Positions 27,872-35,682 of a stretch of DNA of 64,000 bases are shown piece after piece (position 1 is the first letter of the stretch; every line of letters begins with the position of its first letter). The translations under genes were made by a program, and so were the position numbers. The notes under the pieces are model-generated. The model did not search any database, was not told where the DNA came from, and saw only the letters and a program-made list of their open reading frames with translations. This DNA comes from Dyadobacter pollutisoli (GTDB taxonomy: Bacteria > Bacteroidota > Bacteroidia > Cytophagales > Spirosomataceae). The stretch spans positions 374,501-438,500 of the forward strand of contig NZ_CP112998.1 of assembly GCF_026625565.1 (NCBI RefSeq), given 5' to 3'.

Positions 27872-29347
27872 TTGAAACCTGCCCAATTTGCTGCGCTGCT
27901 TGCCGGACCGGCTGCGTTTTTTCTTGTCCTATTTTTTGCTGACTTAAACCCCGGACATCCCGAAGTGACCAGCATGGCCGCGGTAACCGTGTGGGTGGCC
28001 ATTTGGTGGCTCACCGAAGCAACTGACCTCGCCGTGACGGCCTTACTGCCTTTCATACTAATGCCGATACTGGGCATAGCCGATTCGCAGACGGTGGCGG
28101 CGCAATATATGGATCAAACCATTTTTTTATTCATCGGAGGCGTGCTACTGGCTTTCGCTATTGAACGGTGGAACTTGCATCAGCGGATTGCATTGTCCAT
28201 TTTGTCGAAACTCGGAGCCAATCCGGCCACTATGCTTGGGGGCGTGATGGTCGCTACTTTTTTCATTTCAATGTGGGTGTCCAATACGGCTACTGTTATG
28301 ATGATGCTGTCCGCGGTGTTGGGCATTATCGTTCAGGTTGAAAAACACGACATATCTACTGCTCAGAAAAATGGGATCGCCAAGGCAATGCTGTTGGGGC
28401 TTGCATACGCGGCTTCCATCGGCGGCATGTCCACGTTGGTGGGAACGGCCACTAATCTTGCATTCTATAAAATCTACTTAGATGCTTACAAAGATGCCGG
28501 CGACATGAACTTTGTCAGTTGGTTTGTCCTGGCTTTTCCGGTTGCAGTAATGCTGCTGGCCGCGGCGTTTTTCATTCTTAAATTCACATTTCTCCGCCAG
28601 GCCAAAAATGTTGTGTTCGACCGCAGTTACTTTGTTGCTTCCCTACGGCAATTGGGCAAAATGGCCTTTGAAGAAAAGATCGTATTTGCGGTTTTTGTTA
28701 TTACCGCATACTTATGGTTTGGCCGAAAGGATATTGATTTTGGATCTTTTCATTTAAAAGGTTGGAGCCGTCTTTTAGGTACGCGTGCATCGTATATTAC
28801 GGATAGCACGGTGGCTATTGTCATGCCAATTTTACTATTTCTAATCCCCTCGAAAAATGAGAAAGGAAAGATGCTGATGAGCTGGGAAGAAGCGAAGAAA
28901 CTTCCGATAGGCATTATCCTATTGCTGGGCAGTGGTTTTGCTTTGGCAAAAGGCTGCGATCAGTCGGGGCTAAGCACTTGGCTGGCACAAGAACTGCTTT
29001 TTTTAAAGGATGCGTCCCCGGTTTTTGTTATCGCTGGCATGTGCGTTATCATTTGTATCATCAGCGAACTTGCTTCCAATGTCGCCTGTATACAATTGGT
29101 GCTACCCATTTTAATAGCCATTCAAAAAGTAACCGGCCTGCCCCCATTAATGCTGATGGTGCCTGCCACAATGGCTGCGTCGCTCGGGTTTATGCTTCCC
29201 GTGGCAACCCCGCCTAATACCATTGTGTTTGGAAGCGGACGCATCCGTGCGGCTGACATGCGCAATGCAGGGTTGGTGCTTGATGTTGCGGGCATTGTGA
29301 TTATTACGGTGGCGTCTTTGGTAATCCGGGTGATTATTTGGGACTGA
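27872..29347 (+). CDS. DASS/SLC13-family sodium-coupled anion transporter
   Basis: This 491-residue inner membrane protein is related to INDY and dicarboxylate/sulfate symporters. The frame is closed by a TGA three codons upstream, and the first start is TTG at 27872; the first ATG would delete most of the first membrane helix, so TTG is favoured. The first Ser-Asn-Thr hairpin motif is present in WVSNTATVMMM. The second hairpin reads ELASNVACIQLVLPI (SNV rather than SNT), followed by MLPVATPPNTIVFGSG. Likely substrates are C4-dicarboxylates or related organic acids. It lies 51 bases after the GMC gene and probably shares its operon. Confidence 0.9.
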   Translation: MKPAQFAALLAGPAAFFLVLFFADLNPGHPEVTSMAAVTVWVAIWWLTEATDLAVTALLPFILMPILGIADSQTVAAQYMDQTIFLFIGGVLLAFAIERWNLHQRIALSILSKLGANPATMLGGVMVATFFISMWVSNTATVMMMLSAVLGIIVQVEKHDISTAQKNGIAKAMLLGLAYAASIGGMSTLVGTATNLAFYKIYLDAYKDAGDMNFVSWFVLAFPVAVMLLAAAFFILKFTFLRQAKNVVFDRSYFVASLRQLGKMAFEEKIVFAVFVITAYLWFGRKDIDFGSFHLKGWSRLLGTRASYITDSTVAIVMPILLFLIPSKNEKGKMLMSWEEAKKLPIGIILLLGSGFALAKGCDQSGLSTWLAQELLFLKDASPVFVIAGMCVIICIISELASNVACIQLVLPILIAIQKVTGLPPLMLMVPATMAASLGFMLPVATPPNTIVFGSGRIRAADMRNAGLVLDVAGIVIITVASLVIRVIIWD

Positions 29348-29466
29348 AAAAAGGGATTACAGGAAAAATGCGCGGTTTGATGTTATTTCGCGTAAGCGTA
29401 TGAAAGTAGTTTCCTTGCTTCAAATCCAATCCGAAACGGAATCGAGACCTAGCTAGAACCTATTAT

Positions 29467-30255
29467 CTATAATCCACCAGTCAGATGCCTAAGCACCCAT
29501 ACTGCAAAAAAGCCAATACTCAAATTGACAATGGAAACAGCAACAAAGGCTACTATGGTAAGGCCAATGATTTTTGATCGCGAGCAATTGTTGAAAAACT
29601 GGGCATAAGACCAGCACATGATGACTAACAGTATTGCTTGTTGAATGATGCCATACTGAAGTGTTGCGGCACGGTCAAAGATGTAAGCAATGGGAAAGAG
29701 AAATAGGCTAATAACTGTAAATAATCCTAACGAAAAAGTGTTTAACGTAAAGTGTTCCGCAAGATTATATTTTTGCTTTTTGAAGACAACGTACGAGACC
29801 ACGGTGGTTGTCAGGGTAAAAATAAGGATGTTAAAAGCAAAATGCTCAGTGATCCAAGTAATAATTTTCCCCGATGCCCTTGTGATGTCATCGTTTGGCT
29901 TCGGTAGCCAGGAACTGGAATGTTTAAAAATTAGATAGTGATATAGCAAACCATAAAATGTGGCAAGTACGATAACGAATGAAAATGGTTGCAAATGCCT
30001 TATTCTTTTGCCCTCAAGATATTCTCGGATTGTGTGACCGGGCTTGTTTAGCAGCTGCTTTGTAGTATAGAAAATCCCTTTATCAAAGTGAAACAGGCCA
30101 TGTTGCAAGTCGTGCAACACAACATGCATGTTTATTCTGTCCGTTTTGGCGGATTGCCCGCAGCTACCGCAAAAGTTGCCTACAACTTCGTTATTGCAAT
30201 TTTTGCAGATGATGGATGTTGACCTAAGAGCGGATTCTATTGGGGCCTTAGCCAT
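29467..30255 (-). CDS. DUF3667-type membrane protein with N-terminal zinc ribbon
   Basis: This 262-residue protein starts with a zinc-ribbon motif of two Cys-x-x-Cys pairs (IICKNCNNEV, NFCGSCGQSAK). A conserved cytoplasmic stretch follows (HGLFHFDKGIFYTTKQLLNK, then PGHTIREYLEGKRIRHLQPF), and then four or five membrane segments. This layout matches the Bacteroidota family DUF3667, whose function is unknown. It stands alone on the minus strand; the 160 bases upstream to the GH2 gene hold nothing convincing. Confidence 0.85.
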   Translation of the reverse strand: MAKAPIESALRSTSIICKNCNNEVVGNFCGSCGQSAKTDRINMHVVLHDLQHGLFHFDKGIFYTTKQLLNKPGHTIREYLEGKRIRHLQPFSFVIVLATFYGLLYHYLIFKHSSSWLPKPNDDITRASGKIITWITEHFAFNILIFTLTTTVVSYVVFKKQKYNLAEHFTLNTFSLGLFTVISLFLFPIAYIFDRAATLQYGIIQQAILLVIMCWSYAQFFNNCSRSKIIGLTIVAFVAVSIVNLSIGFFAVWVLRHLTGGL

Positions 30256-30415
30256 TTCTGTAGTAATACATTGTTTTGCTTCCTGGTAAATTTACAATAT
30301 TTTGTCCATTTATTGATAAATGGCTTGCGCTTGATGACGAAGCCAGGCTGGAAATATTACATTATCTAAAACGCATGATATGCCGGCAGGTCCAGGTATC
30401 AAAAGATACAGTAAG

Positions 30416-32890
30416 CTACCGGGTTGTGATAACGATGGATGATGCGGGTAGCCCATCGGCATGAGCGGTTAAAGTAATTGTCCCGGCGGTGTCGGCGGGT
30501 TGAATAATCACTAGGCCCCGGCCCTGAAAAACCCTCTTCTGGGGCTGCTGAAAACTGGATGCATCGGCCGGATTGCCATTAGCGGCCCCGGCTAGCTTGC
30601 CTTTTCCCTCAACCTTATAGTGAATGAGCAAATCGTCCACATACGGTACTACGTTCCCCGCTTCATCGACGATGTCGACATTGACATAGGCCAAATCACC
30701 CGGTTTCGCGTGAATGGTAGGTCGGTCCGCAGTTAACCGAATGGCAACCGGTTTTCTGACCGTTCGAAGTGTATCAACGCCTGTTTGCTGACCGTCCGTG
30801 TAACTTTTGGCCAGTAGTATTCCGGGTTGATAGGGCACCTCAAAGACGGCGGTGATGGAATTGGGGGATAGGCTTTGTTCACCAACTACCTGCCCGTTCA
30901 GTTCAAGGGTTACTCTTTGGGCTCTTGAATAGACGAAGACGGGCATCTTTTTGCCTTCCTGCCCGGGAAAGCTCCAGCTTTTTAGCTGGTCTGGAAAGTT
31001 ATAATAGAAGTTTGCTTCGTTGTACCCGTCCGGAATGGGCCGGTGAACCAGTACTTCAACCGCACTTTTTTTCCAGACAACATCTAAATAATACGCGTTC
31101 ACCTTTTTATGGCCAATCAGGTCCAGTTCACCCGTGTAGGCGTTGAAAATGGGCCAGGAAGGCTTCAGAAACAGATTAGGATCGCCAAATAATGTACTTC
31201 CCGTACCATCTTTGGGTTTGGGTTTAACTAATCTTGGTGCCCCAAGGCCCGCTTCTCCAAGATAATCCATGGACGTCCAACTGAACGTGCCGATCACGTA
31301 AGGCAGCGCTTCCACTTTTAACCAGTTATCGATGCCTTTTGTGGGAAAGTATTCCGAAGCATACATCACCCGATCCGGAAATTTCTTGTGATCCGATTCA
31401 TATTTCAAATACGCATAGTTGTAGCCGGCCACGTCGACATTCGCAAACGAGGGGGCGGTATCATCCCATGTTTTCCCCTTTTTGCCAAGCGTGATAAAAA
31501 GTGGGGTCGCTATTGTCACCGGGCGCGTGGCATCCAGGCGACGCACCGCATTGGCAAGCTGTTTGCTGAGATCATAGCCCGATGTATCTGCGGCTTCGGG
31601 TATTTCATTACCGATGCTCCACATAATAATGGATGGATGATTGCGGTCGCGAAGCACCATGGACTCAAGGTCTTTTAACCACCACTCTTTAAAATAGAGA
31701 TGATAGTCCTGGGGTGTTTTGGGTTGGACCCACATATCAAAGGCTTCATTGATCACCAGCATACCTAGCCGGTCGCAGGCCTCCAGAAGCGCAGGTGAGG
31801 GTGGGTTGTGGCTCGTGCGCACGGCGTTGTATCCCTGCTTCTTGAGCAATTCGATTTTACGTTCCTCCGCCCGGTCGATAGCGGCTGCCCCAAGCGGTCC
31901 GTTATCATGGTGAATGCATCCGCCCTTTAGTTTAATTGGCCGGCCATTTAAGCTAAAACCGGTTTGCGCATCTATGTGAATGGTGCGGATGCCAAAAGGC
32001 GTGCTCGTCTCATCCATGAGTTTACCCCCTTGTCGGATTTGCATCCTGGCACGGTATAATTGGGGTTTCTCCACCGACCAAACCGCCGGATTGCTAATCG
32101 AAATACTTTCAGAAACGGGGATATTGTCCGGCCCAGATGCCCTCACGGTTTGCTGAGCGGTTCCGGCAAGTTTCCCAGAAGGGGAATAGAGTTCGGTTAC
32201 GACAGTAAAGGTTCCTTTTGACGGATTCTGGATGGTGGCTTCCAGAGAGACCGTGGCTAGCTGATCAGAAACCGATGGCGTGGTAATAAAAGTACTCCAC
32301 CGGTCAATATGCAACGGGTTGAGCGTGGTTAACCAGACATGCCGGTAAATGCCCGACCCAGAATACCACCGGCTGTTGAGCCCTTCATTTTTTACTTCAA
32401 CGGCGATGACATTATCGCTGCCCGAGGGGTGCAGGTAGGGGGTTAGTTCATATTGAAACGTTGTGTACCCGTTAGGATGATTGCCCAGATGATGCCCGTT
32501 AATCCACACATCGGCATTCATATACACTCCATCAAATTGAATAAAGACTTTACCGTTGGCTGACGCCTTATCCAGCTTAAAATGCTTACGATACCAAGCC
32601 GTACCCCCCACTAAAAAGCCCCCATCACGTCCCGATATGGCTCCTTTATGAAAAGGGCCTACGATACTGTCGGGAAGCTGACCGGGCAGGTCTTCAATGC
32701 TCCAGTCATGAGGCAGATCAAGCTTTCTCCAACGAGTATCCTTATACGTCGGCTGCTCTGCTCCGGACAGATGACCCTGTTGAAAGCGCCAACCGGCGTC
32801 AAACAGCACAGCTTTGGAATCCTGCCCATGGGTCGCAACTGCAACGAGCAGAGCTAAAAAAGTGAGTACCAAACCAATTAATTTGTTCAT
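30416..32890 (-). CDS. Exported glycoside hydrolase family 2 enzyme (beta-galactosidase-like)
   Basis: The start is set at 32890, where a signal peptide begins (MNKLIGLVLTFLALLVAVAT); the frame could extend to 32992. The 824-residue enzyme has the GH2 sugar-binding domain (WRKLDLPHDWSIEDLPGQ, VFIQFDGVYMNADVWINGHH), an immunoglobulin-like domain, a TIM barrel (GYNAVRTSHNPPSPALLEAC), and C-terminal beta domains. The proposed acid/base is Glu429 in IMWSIGNEIPE and the nucleophile Glu513 in MYASEYFPTKG, so it should be active in the periplasm. Beta-galactosidase, beta-glucuronidase and beta-mannosidase activities all occur in the family; the first is my guess. It lies downstream of a small secreted protein gene and probably shares its promoter and NUDIX control. 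Confidence 0.93.
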   Translation of the reverse strand: MNKLIGLVLTFLALLVAVATHGQDSKAVLFDAGWRFQQGHLSGAEQPTYKDTRWRKLDLPHDWSIEDLPGQLPDSIVGPFHKGAISGRDGGFLVGGTAWYRKHFKLDKASANGKVFIQFDGVYMNADVWINGHHLGNHPNGYTTFQYELTPYLHPSGSDNVIAVEVKNEGLNSRWYSGSGIYRHVWLTTLNPLHIDRWSTFITTPSVSDQLATVSLEATIQNPSKGTFTVVTELYSPSGKLAGTAQQTVRASGPDNIPVSESISISNPAVWSVEKPQLYRARMQIRQGGKLMDETSTPFGIRTIHIDAQTGFSLNGRPIKLKGGCIHHDNGPLGAAAIDRAEERKIELLKKQGYNAVRTSHNPPSPALLEACDRLGMLVINEAFDMWVQPKTPQDYHLYFKEWWLKDLESMVLRDRNHPSIIMWSIGNEIPEAADTSGYDLSKQLANAVRRLDATRPVTIATPLFITLGKKGKTWDDTAPSFANVDVAGYNYAYLKYESDHKKFPDRVMYASEYFPTKGIDNWLKVEALPYVIGTFSWTSMDYLGEAGLGAPRLVKPKPKDGTGSTLFGDPNLFLKPSWPIFNAYTGELDLIGHKKVNAYYLDVVWKKSAVEVLVHRPIPDGYNEANFYYNFPDQLKSWSFPGQEGKKMPVFVYSRAQRVTLELNGQVVGEQSLSPNSITAVFEVPYQPGILLAKSYTDGQQTGVDTLRTVRKPVAIRLTADRPTIHAKPGDLAYVNVDIVDEAGNVVPYVDDLLIHYKVEGKGKLAGAANGNPADASSFQQPQKRVFQGRGLVIIQPADTAGTITLTAHADGLPASSIVITTR

Positions 32891-33055
32891 GGATATAGGG
32901 GTTAAGGCATACCAAGGGCCTTCATTTTCTTTTGAATGAATTGGGTCACTTGCCGTGGGGTAAGCGATAAAGTCAATCCAGGAATTTAGCATCGCTGCCC
33001 ATGACCACCGAAACTCATTTCGTTGATGGTGAGTCTAGGTTTTGAGTGACTTTTA

Positions 33056-33445
33056 CTATTTGACCCGGAGGGCGGTGGCGTCAAACATGCTCATTAGCTG
33101 CCCTTTCAAGTGGTCACTATCCACCTTTGTCAACTCAATGGATATTTCGCCTGCTTGCTCGGCGACGAAATAGAGCAAAATATTTTCGTTTCCTTCCTCC
33201 ACCTTGCTGAGGGGGACAGCAGGCCGGGTACCTGCCGGGTCTTTTAATTCGCCTGTCAGTTTACCGTCTTTACGAATAAGCTCGGCTATCATTTTAGCAT
33301 CTCCATCGGGCGTGCCAAAAATGGTAATTTCCCAGTTACCGGCAAAAAAATCAGTTGACGCTGGCGTTGCGGCCGCCGTTTGGGAGTAGCTTTCAAAAGC
33401 CATTCCCAGCAAAATAATGAACAAGAATAAACTAGTTTTTTTCAT
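33056..33445 (-). CDS. Small secreted beta-rich protein of unknown function
   Basis: This 129-residue protein has a clear signal peptide (MKKTSLFLFIILLGMAFESY, cleavage near SQ-TAA). The rest predicts as beta strands, with GNWEITIFGTPDGDAKMIAE and DGKLTGELKDPAGT resembling small lipocalin-like or beta-sandwich proteins. No family is recognised with certainty. It is the first gene downstream of the divergent twin-operator region and lies 165 bases upstream of the GH2 gene on the same strand, suggesting a joint role in using one glycoside. Confidence 0.75.
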   Translation of the reverse strand: MKKTSLFLFIILLGMAFESYSQTAAATPASTDFFAGNWEITIFGTPDGDAKMIAELIRKDGKLTGELKDPAGTRPAVPLSKVEEGNENILLYFVAEQAGEISIELTKVDSDHLKGQLMSMFDATALRVK

Positions 33446-33521
33446 AATGCTGATTAATTAAACGTAATACGAAAGCTAAAAGAACTGGCGTGATGATAAT
33501 AAAGAGCTATTCTCTTTATTA

Positions 33522-33583
33522 TGTAAATTTTACTGAATAAAGGTAATGAGACTTTTTTGTATTCTGTAAAATTTACTGAATAA
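33522..33583. promoter_or_regulatory. Twin palindromic operators between the NUDIX regulator and GH2 operon
   Basis: Two 19-bp direct repeats, TGTAAATTTTACTGAATAA (33522-33540) and TGTAAAATTTACTGAATAA (33565-33583), differ at a single central base and start 43 bp apart, about four helical turns. Each contains an 11-bp palindrome GTAAA-W-TTTAC. They lie in the 156-bp gap between divergent genes, immediately before the NUDIX regulator start at 33602. This is the classical position for an autoregulated repressor. A TAnnTTTG-like element (TAGTTTTG, 33590-33597) follows, but it lies too close to the start codon to be called a promoter safely. Confidence 0.7.
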
Positions 33584-33601
33584 TTTTTTTAGTTTTGAAC
33601 T

Positions 33602-34378
33602 ATGAACTCCCGAGAAGAACTTGATGACTTCCTAAAGAATGGTCATAAACAGTACCTGTCACATGTAAGCATTGATTCAGTGATCTTTGGCTACCACGAT
33701 CAACAACTCAAAATTTTACTTCTTCGCTGGAAAGGGCTTAATGGTTGGGGGTTGCCAGGCGGGTTTATCCAGCGACGAGAACCCTTAAGTCAGGCTGCCC
33801 TTCGTATCTTAAGGGAGCGAACCGGTCTGGACAATATCTTTCTTCAACAGTTTCATGTGTTTGGCGATTCGCCTTACCGACTCCGGGAGCGGAGTGTGGA
33901 GGAGATTGCGGATGTCTTTGAAGTGGAGGTAGACAGCGGGCACTGGTTTTTCGAGAGGACCTTGTCCATAGCTTATTTTGCCCTGGTCGATTACGCCCGG
34001 GTTTCGGTCACCACCGACTTTTTTACCGAAGCCTATCAGTGGTGTGATGTTAAGGAAATCCCACAACTTTTATTCGACCAGAACGAAGTAGTGGAAAAGG
34101 CCTTAGCTACCCTTCGCCTCCAGATGTATCACCAGCCGATTGGGTATAACCTATTACCTGAGAAATTTACCCTACCTGAAATCCACTCGCTGTATGAGAC
34201 CATTTTAGGCAAAAAGCTGGACCCGTGGAATTTTGGCAAAAAGTTGGTGAATCTGGGACTGATTAAACGATTGTCGGAGCGGCGATCGATTGGTGCGCAT
34301 CGATCGCCCTATCTGTATCAGTTTGAGAAGGAAGTTTATGAGCATGCCTTAACTCAGGGAATTATCCATACGTATTAA
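33602..34378 (+). CDS. NUDIX-like transcriptional regulator (NrtR/AraR type, degenerate Nudix box)
   Basis: This 258-residue protein has an N-terminal NUDIX domain (LKILLLRWKGLNGWGLPGGF) and a C-terminal winged-helix region (LPEIHSLYETILGKKLDPWN, FGKKLVNLGLIKRL). The Nudix box, normally G-x5-E-x7-R-E-x-x-E-E, reads GFIQRREPLSQAALRILRER: the RE and EE positions have lost the metal-binding glutamates. Loss of catalysis with gain of a winged helix is the hallmark of NrtR-type regulators. Bacteroidota members of this class regulate sugar use (AraR of Bacteroides is a known case). Twin operators lie directly upstream and the divergent neighbours encode a secreted protein and a GH2 enzyme, so a sugar-responsive repressor of that operon is likely. 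Confidence 0.9.
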   Translation: MNSREELDDFLKNGHKQYLSHVSIDSVIFGYHDQQLKILLLRWKGLNGWGLPGGFIQRREPLSQAALRILRERTGLDNIFLQQFHVFGDSPYRLRERSVEEIADVFEVEVDSGHWFFERTLSIAYFALVDYARVSVTTDFFTEAYQWCDVKEIPQLLFDQNEVVEKALATLRLQMYHQPIGYNLLPEKFTLPEIHSLYETILGKKLDPWNFGKKLVNLGLIKRLSERRSIGAHRSPYLYQFEKEVYEHALTQGIIHTY

Positions 34379-34709
34379 TCCGGATCAGCGTGTTGATATA
34401 GTCGACGGGATTGATCAAGCGTTGACAATCGGATGGAAATATCACCATCCCTACAAATTTATAAGTATGGCTATACGCCGTGTGTTTGTCAAACGGTCGT
34501 CGGAATTTGAACGGCGCGTTTTAGATTGAAATGAATGTGACCAACTCAGCTGTATGTACTAAAGAGGGCTATACCTATTTTTATATGTAACCGCTTTTAG
34601 TTGGCCAAAAATTCGGTGGTATCACTGTAAACTATTTCCAAACTCTTCTTCTTTGTACACGGCTGATTTCATGGAGGGCATGGGGTTAGCGGGAGAAATA
34701 CTTTCTAGG
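34379..34709. other. Non-coding gap, nothing recognised
   Basis: This 331-base gap lies between the ends of the NUDIX regulator gene and the convergent SnoaL-like gene. I see no coding frame with protein-like composition, no strong hairpin with a T tract, and no repeat. Confidence 0.5.
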
Positions 34710-35129
34710 TTAACTTGAAGGTGCCGCTCCAATCTGGGCCATAATAGCAAGCATATCGGGCTGGCCATATTCCTTGACAAACCGGCCATCAGAAAGATGA
34801 TAAAAATTAATTGCCTGCGCCTGGATAGATTTTCCTGTTGCAGGTACACCAAAAAAGGTGCCCTGATGTGTACCGCGCATCGTGAAGCGGGCAGCAATTT
34901 TATCACCATCAGAAACCATATCCTCCAATGTCCACAGGATGTCGGGAAAACCGCTTCGCATCATGGCAATGATTGAAAGGTACCCGGCAGGGCCTTGCAT
35001 AGGATCGGGTTGGCCCGGTACATAAAATATTGCATCAGGGGAAATGAGTTCTATGGCCAGTGATTCGCTGGCAGAATTAATGAATGTAACAAAACGCTGC
35101 ATGGTGCGGTTGTTTGTGTCTGTTGTCAT
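34710..35129 (-). CDS. SnoaL-like/NTF2-fold ester cyclase family protein
   Basis: This 139-residue protein has the cone-shaped NTF2/SnoaL pattern: RFVTFINSASESLAIELISP at the start, AIFYVPGQPDPMQGPAGYLS, DGDKIAARFTMRGTHQGTFF, and FYHLSDGRFVKEYGQPDML. Family members are often called ester cyclases, but most bacterial ones have unknown roles. A remnant of a Crp/Fnr regulator gene lies 165 bases upstream on the same strand. Confidence 0.85.
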   Translation of the reverse strand: MTTDTNNRTMQRFVTFINSASESLAIELISPDAIFYVPGQPDPMQGPAGYLSIIAMMRSGFPDILWTLEDMVSDGDKIAARFTMRGTHQGTFFGVPATGKSIQAQAINFYHLSDGRFVKEYGQPDMLAIMAQIGAAPSS

Positions 35130-35294
35130 CTTAATGGTGTTTTATGGTCGAGAGCAGTTCTACTCTTGGTTATTGAACATGTAGCAGTAGGTCTTCCGTA
35201 ACTGCTGCCCTTTTTGAAGAACAAAAAGGCCCCTGCTTGTCTTTGAATACTGGCAAAATTACGCCCTTAACCCCGCGCCGACCCATAAACAATC

Positions 35295-35402
35295 TTAAGA
35301 AATACTCTTAATGTAGTTTAAGGGGTAGTCGTTGCGTGCGATATCTTTTCGGATTTTACTGAGAAATTCCGGTGTAGCGTCGAGGTAGGATGCAATCTGG
35401 GA
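35295..35402 (-). pseudogene. 3' remnant of a Crp/Fnr-family regulator gene
   Basis: Translating the minus strand gives about 34 codons reading QIASYLDATPEFLSKIRKDI and on to a TAA at 35295-35297. This nearly matches the end of the Crp/Fnr protein at 19399-20025 (QIASYLGITPEFLSKIRKDI). Upstream of the first Q codon the similarity stops abruptly and a TGA follows after two codons, so the sensor domain and most of the HTH are gone. It is too short for a functional gene. It lies about 80 bases from tRNA-Leu, which suggests a rearrangement breakpoint near the tRNA (inference). Confidence 0.8.
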
Positions 35403-35448
35403 CCATCATGCTGGTGTCATGGGTTGGGAAGGGGATAAGATAGGGACA

Positions 35449-35481
35449 AAAAAGCCCCTCAACTTGCGTTGAAGGGCTTTT
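35449..35481 (-). terminator. Intrinsic terminator of the tRNA-Leu transcript
   Basis: On the minus strand AGCCCTTCAAC pairs with GTTGAGGGGCT (11 bp with one wobble pair) around a GCAA tetraloop and is followed by a run of six T residues. It begins 2 bases after the tRNA 3' end. Confidence 0.85.
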
Positions 35482-35482
35482 G

Positions 35483-35566
35483 TACCCAGAGCCGGAGTCG
35501 AACCGGCACGAGTGTAACCTCATTGGTGTTTGAGACCAACGCGTCTACCAATTCCGCCATCTGGGC
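35483..35566 (-). tRNA. tRNA-Leu (anticodon CAA)
   Basis: The minus strand folds as an 84-nt class II tRNA. The acceptor arm is GCCCAGA with TCTGGGT (terminal G-U pair). The D arm contains AATTGGTAGAC. The anticodon stem TTGGT/ACCAA encloses the loop CTCAAAC, giving anticodon CAA. A long variable arm and the T arm GCCGG-TTCGACT-CCGGC follow. The 3' CCA is not encoded. CAA decodes UUG leucine codons. An intrinsic terminator follows. Confidence 0.95.
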
Positions 35567-35682
35567 ATTGATCTTGTCTTGTTGGGAGTGCAAAAGTAGA
35601 CAGAAAAACAGATTAAGCAAGTTTCCTGCCTGAAAAAATTAATGAAAATTTTAATGTTTATTGTGGCCGGCAGCTAACTTGT

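Noticed and set aside
30276..30464. A 62-codon plus-strand frame with a protein-like stretch (KWLALDDEARLEILHYLK).
   Set aside because: Its end overlaps the GH2 gene antisense, it has no recognised family, and its length is close to chance; it could be a remnant but cannot be supported.
33590..33597. Bacteroidota -7 promoter element TAGTTTTG before the NUDIX regulator.
   Set aside because: It matches TAnnTTTG but sits only 4 bases before the start codon and has no TTG at the expected -33 spacing; such 8-mers occur by chance in AT-rich DNA.
35130..35680. Prophage or genomic island next to tRNA-Leu.
   Set aside because: No integrase, attachment-site duplication or phage gene is visible; only a regulator gene remnant is present.
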